The position numbers and the translations under genes were made by a program. Positions 4,643-7,230 of a DNA stretch of 7,230 bases are shown here, one piece after another. The notes beneath the pieces were generated by a model. It had not been told where the DNA came from. It did not search any database and worked only from the letters and a program-made list of their open reading frames with translations. This DNA is from Bacteroidales bacterium (lineage in GTDB: Bacteria > Bacteroidota > Bacteroidia > Bacteroidales > UBA7960). The first letter of the stretch is position 1. Every line of letters starts with the position of its first letter. The stretch covers positions 1 to 7,230 of the forward strand of contig PWHO01000004.1 of NCBI GenBank assembly GCA_003555385.1. Direction: 5' to 3'.

Positions 4643-7230
4643 TTAGAAATTTACCCTGAAAGACAGGCTCCACGTTCTTCCGAACCCATAATACACAGTA
4701 GCCGTATCATAGTCAAAAGATGCGCCGTCAGTAGCATCCGCAATATAACTGGTATCAAGCAGGTTGTTTACGTTTGCGAACATAGAAGCATTCAGGTTAT
4801 TGATCTGGAACCTGTACCGAAGATTCATATCAACCACCTGGTATGATGGCATTTCCCAGGCCTGTATACCTCTTTCTTCATAAACGGTACGATTCTCTAC
4901 ATTAAAATTGGCAAAAATCCTGTCATAATGGGTAAAATCAAGCCCCATGGTAACCCGCTGAAGTAAGTCATAATCGATGGAAAAACCTGCCGTTGTCTGA
5001 GCGGAATTGCCAACTCTGAGATCACCTGCATACACTTCATGGGTGCCGATAAGTCTTTGTTCCTCGTCATAAATGTCGGCAATCACATCATCGGTCCAGG
5101 TCCAGTCACCCATTGAAAACATTCCCCTGACTTCAAGTCTCGGGGTGGGTTCTACAACAAAATCAAGCTCTATTCCCTGGTGCAGGGCATTCAGTCCGGT
5201 CAGGTTAGCCATTACATCACCAATACGCCTGGTAAGTGCCTTGTCTAGCCAGTTAGTCCGGTACAGGGTGAGGTTGGCCGAAAGGAAACGTCCGCGGTAA
5301 CCATACCCCAGTTCCCCTGACATCACACGTTCGTGCCTGGCACCGACGTTTACTTCATTGGTAAATCCGATAAAAGCAAAACGGAAGAAGGGTGCCCTGG
5401 TGAAATAACCACCATTAATGAACACATTATGCTGAGGCGTCAGGTTGTAATTAAAACCACCTTTCACGCTGTATGCATTGAAATCCACCCAATCTGAGCG
5501 TTTTTCCGTGCTGCCCTCCTCGTAGAGGAAATAGTCTGTTCTCCGGTAACCGGTGTGAGAACCTGTTACACTGACAAATGCAGAGTATTCATCAGTTACA
5601 TATTCTGCCTGTGTAAAAAGTCCTGCCCACCTGACCTCTCCGAGGTCATGGTAATTGATCTTATCTCCTTCTCGAAGCAATGTGTTGGCCGAACGGTTCA
5701 CATTGCGTGAATGACCACCTCCGGTTACATCCAGAAAGTACTCACCGCCAAGCAGGTGATCAATCTGCTGGTAATGATACCCGCGGTAATAACGGAGGTC
5801 AAGCCCTCCTGTAAGTTCGAAATTGTCAATGTCCCTTGTCAGCGTGGAAAGCATTCCGTACCAGTCATGTTCATTCATTGCATTGGCCACAATGGCTTTC
5901 GATCCGGTTTCTGACAGGGCATTTTCAGCCATCACTGCATCAAAATCGAGATAGCCGTTGGGGGTCAGCTTGGTCATTTCGTACGGCAGGCCATCTGTAC
6001 TGTTATGTCGCAGCCAATTGGAGTTGTCTCCGAAGATCCGGCGGCCTCCCCCCGAAGAAACAGAGGCATACAATGCAGTGGAAAGCGTGGTTTCATGATC
6101 AATGGACCAATAATGATTCAGGGACACCTGCGGTTTATGATAAAAATTATAGGAACCGCTGTACAACTGACCATTTTTATAGCCCATAGACGGATTGTAT
6201 CTCCTTTCGTCACGATGTTCCCGGTAAGTCTGAATTAACTGCCTGGGCCAACGCTGGTTATGCGTCTGGGGTGCCCCGAAGGCAGTGAGCGCCAGGGTAT
6301 GGTCATCAGTAAGCTGCCTGGAAACATTGATAAAATAAGACCAGCCTTCATAATCAAGGCCCTCCACATAGCGGTTACCCACATTCCGGCTTCCCGATAC
6401 AGTCGCAGCCCATCCATTATCCTGCAAACCGGTGGACAAGGTAATGCTCTGTTTGGTGTAACCGTCGCTTCCGAGGGCGGTAGAAAAATTGCCCCTGCGT
6501 TGTGCATCGGTAGAGCGGGTAATAATATTGATGGTACCGCCCACAGAACTGATCGCCAGGCGGGATGCCCCGAGACCGCGCTGTACCTGCATGGCACTGG
6601 TTACATCTGATAATCCGGCCCAGTTTGACCAGTATACGCGTCCGTTTTCCATGTCGTTGACCGGCACACCATTGATCAGTACACCGATGTTGTTGGAATC
6701 AAATCCGCGGAGGTTGATCCTTGAATCACCGTAGCCGCCGCCGTCCTTGGTGGCATATACTGAAGGGGTAAGCTTCAGAATCTCGGGAAACTCTTGGGTG
6801 CCCAATCGTTCCGTAATGATTTCCGCAGATATGTTGGAAACAGAAACGGGTGTTTGACGGTCGCGCGCAAAAGAAGATACCACCATCACTTCCTGGAGAC
6901 CGATGGTGCTTACTTCCAGCTCAACTACCCCTAAATCCTGATCCGTTTCAGCGTCCACGGTCAGCAACTTTTCCAGATACCCCAGGTAAGAAATGCTGAC
7001 AGTATATACCCCGGGTTCAACGGACAAGCGAAACGTTCCGTCAAGTGCCGTGGTGGTTCCGTAAGACCTGCCGGTATCTACATTGATCGCTTCAACCAGC
7101 GCTGAAGGGAGGGTTTCTCCTTCTTCCCCCCTGACTGTTCCGTTGATGGAAGAGGCCGCCACCTGGTGCCCCATAAGCACCAGCATGGCAGCTAACAAAA
7201 ACATAGTTGAAAAAATGCTTTTATGTTGCA
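4643..7230 (-). CDS. TonB-dependent outer-membrane receptor with N-terminal carboxypeptidase-like domain (5' end outside window)
   Basis: This is an outer-membrane active transporter energised by TonB-ExbB-ExbD; the ligand is unknown. From the in-window Met at 7204 it has 853 residues, but the frame stays open to the window edge. The extra codons (QHKSIFST) supply the basic n-region that the signal peptide MFLLAAMLVL..QVAAS otherwise lacks, so the true start is probably outside. Numbered from 7204: a carboxypeptidase-like regulatory beta-sandwich at about 19-100 (NGTVRGEEGETLPSALV, TALDGTFRL, YLGY), a TonB-box-like EVMVV at 105-109, a plug at about 113-230 (INLRGFDSNNIGVLINGVPV, MQVQRGLGASRLAISSVGG, TINIITR), then a 22-strand-type barrel ending in the C-terminal Phe expected for outer-membrane insertion. 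The N-terminal domain is characteristic of Bacteroidota receptors. There is no SusD gene behind it; the lipoprotein 10 bp downstream is its likely partner. The promoter lies outside the window. Confidence 0.95.
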   Translation of the reverse strand, partial: QHKSIFSTMFLLAAMLVLMGHQVAASSINGTVRGEEGETLPSALVEAINVDTGRSYGTTTALDGTFRLSVEPGVYTVSISYLGYLEKLLTVDAETDQDLGVVELEVSTIGLQEVMVVSSFARDRQTPVSVSNISAEIITERLGTQEFPEILKLTPSVYATKDGGGYGDSRINLRGFDSNNIGVLINGVPVNDMENGRVYWSNWAGLSDVTSAMQVQRGLGASRLAISSVGGTINIITRSTDAQRRGNFSTALGSDGYTKQSITLSTGLQDNGWAATVSGSRNVGNRYVEGLDYEGWSYFINVSRQLTDDHTLALTAFGAPQTHNQRWPRQLIQTYREHRDERRYNPSMGYKNGQLYSGSYNFYHKPQVSLNHYWSIDHETTLSTALYASVSSGGGRRIFGDNSNWLRHNSTDGLPYEMTKLTPNGYLDFDAVMAENALSETGSKAIVANAMNEHDWYGMLSTLTRDIDNFELTGGLDLRYYRGYHYQQIDHLLGGEYFLDVTGGGHSRNVNRSANTLLREGDKINYHDLGEVRWAGLFTQAEYVTDEYSAFVSVTGSHTGYRRTDYFLYEEGSTEKRSDWVDFNAYSVKGGFNYNLTPQHNVFINGGYFTRAPFFRFAFIGFTNEVNVGARHERVMSGELGYGYRGRFLSANLTLYRTNWLDKALTRRIGDVMANLTGLNALHQGIELDFVVEPTPRLEVRGMFSMGDWTWTDDVIADIYDEEQRLIGTHEVYAGDLRVGNSAQTTAGFSIDYDLLQRVTMGLDFTHYDRIFANFNVENRTVYEERGIQAWEMPSYQVVDMNLRYRFQINNLNASMFANVNNLLDTSYIADATDGASFDYDTATVYYGFGRTWSLSFRVNF

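Noticed and set aside
5836..6610. Plus-strand reading frames opposite the receptor plug and barrel
   Set aside because: They are shadows of a well-supported receptor gene and have unlikely amino acid composition.

Overview
The window looks like a stretch of a Bacteroidota chromosome. Three things point there: a TonB-dependent receptor that carries an N-terminal carboxypeptidase-like regulatory domain, a lipoprotein gene directly behind it, and promoter elements of the Bacteroidota TAnnTTTG type with no clear Shine-Dalgarno sequences. The presence of a ComB-family gene would fit a free-living or marine lineage such as the Marinilabiliales, but that placement is inference. All five genes lie on the minus strand, so they are described here from right to left.

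The right half (about 7230 to 3295) is a two-gene unit. A large outer-membrane TonB-dependent receptor, cut at its 5' end by the window edge, is followed after 10 bp by a 445-residue lipoprotein. The lipoprotein is built from imperfect repeats of a module of about 75-80 residues. It occupies the place a SusD-like partner often takes, but it shows no SusD likeness that I can recognise. The transported ligand is unknown. The unit ends in a textbook rho-independent terminator at 3233-3264.

The left half starts a new transcript. A TAnnTTTG-type promoter at 3200-3207 precedes gcvT (glycine cleavage T-protein), and comB (2-phosphosulfolactate phosphatase family) follows 38 bp later. After a 73-bp gap holding a second TAnnTTTG element (1231-1238) comes a secreted zinc-dependent phospholipase C / S1-P1 nuclease-superfamily enzyme. 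These genes appear metabolically unrelated: one-carbon metabolism, sulfonate metabolism and an exported phosphoesterase.

The leftmost 188 bp hold no gene. They contain a long, nearly perfect AT-rich inverted repeat (arms 1-43 and 73-115) whose loop carries a third copy of part of the arm. This repeat is the least explained structure in the window. Apart from it and the modular lipoprotein, the content is ordinary, and I see no defence system, mobile-element gene, CRISPR array or RNA gene.
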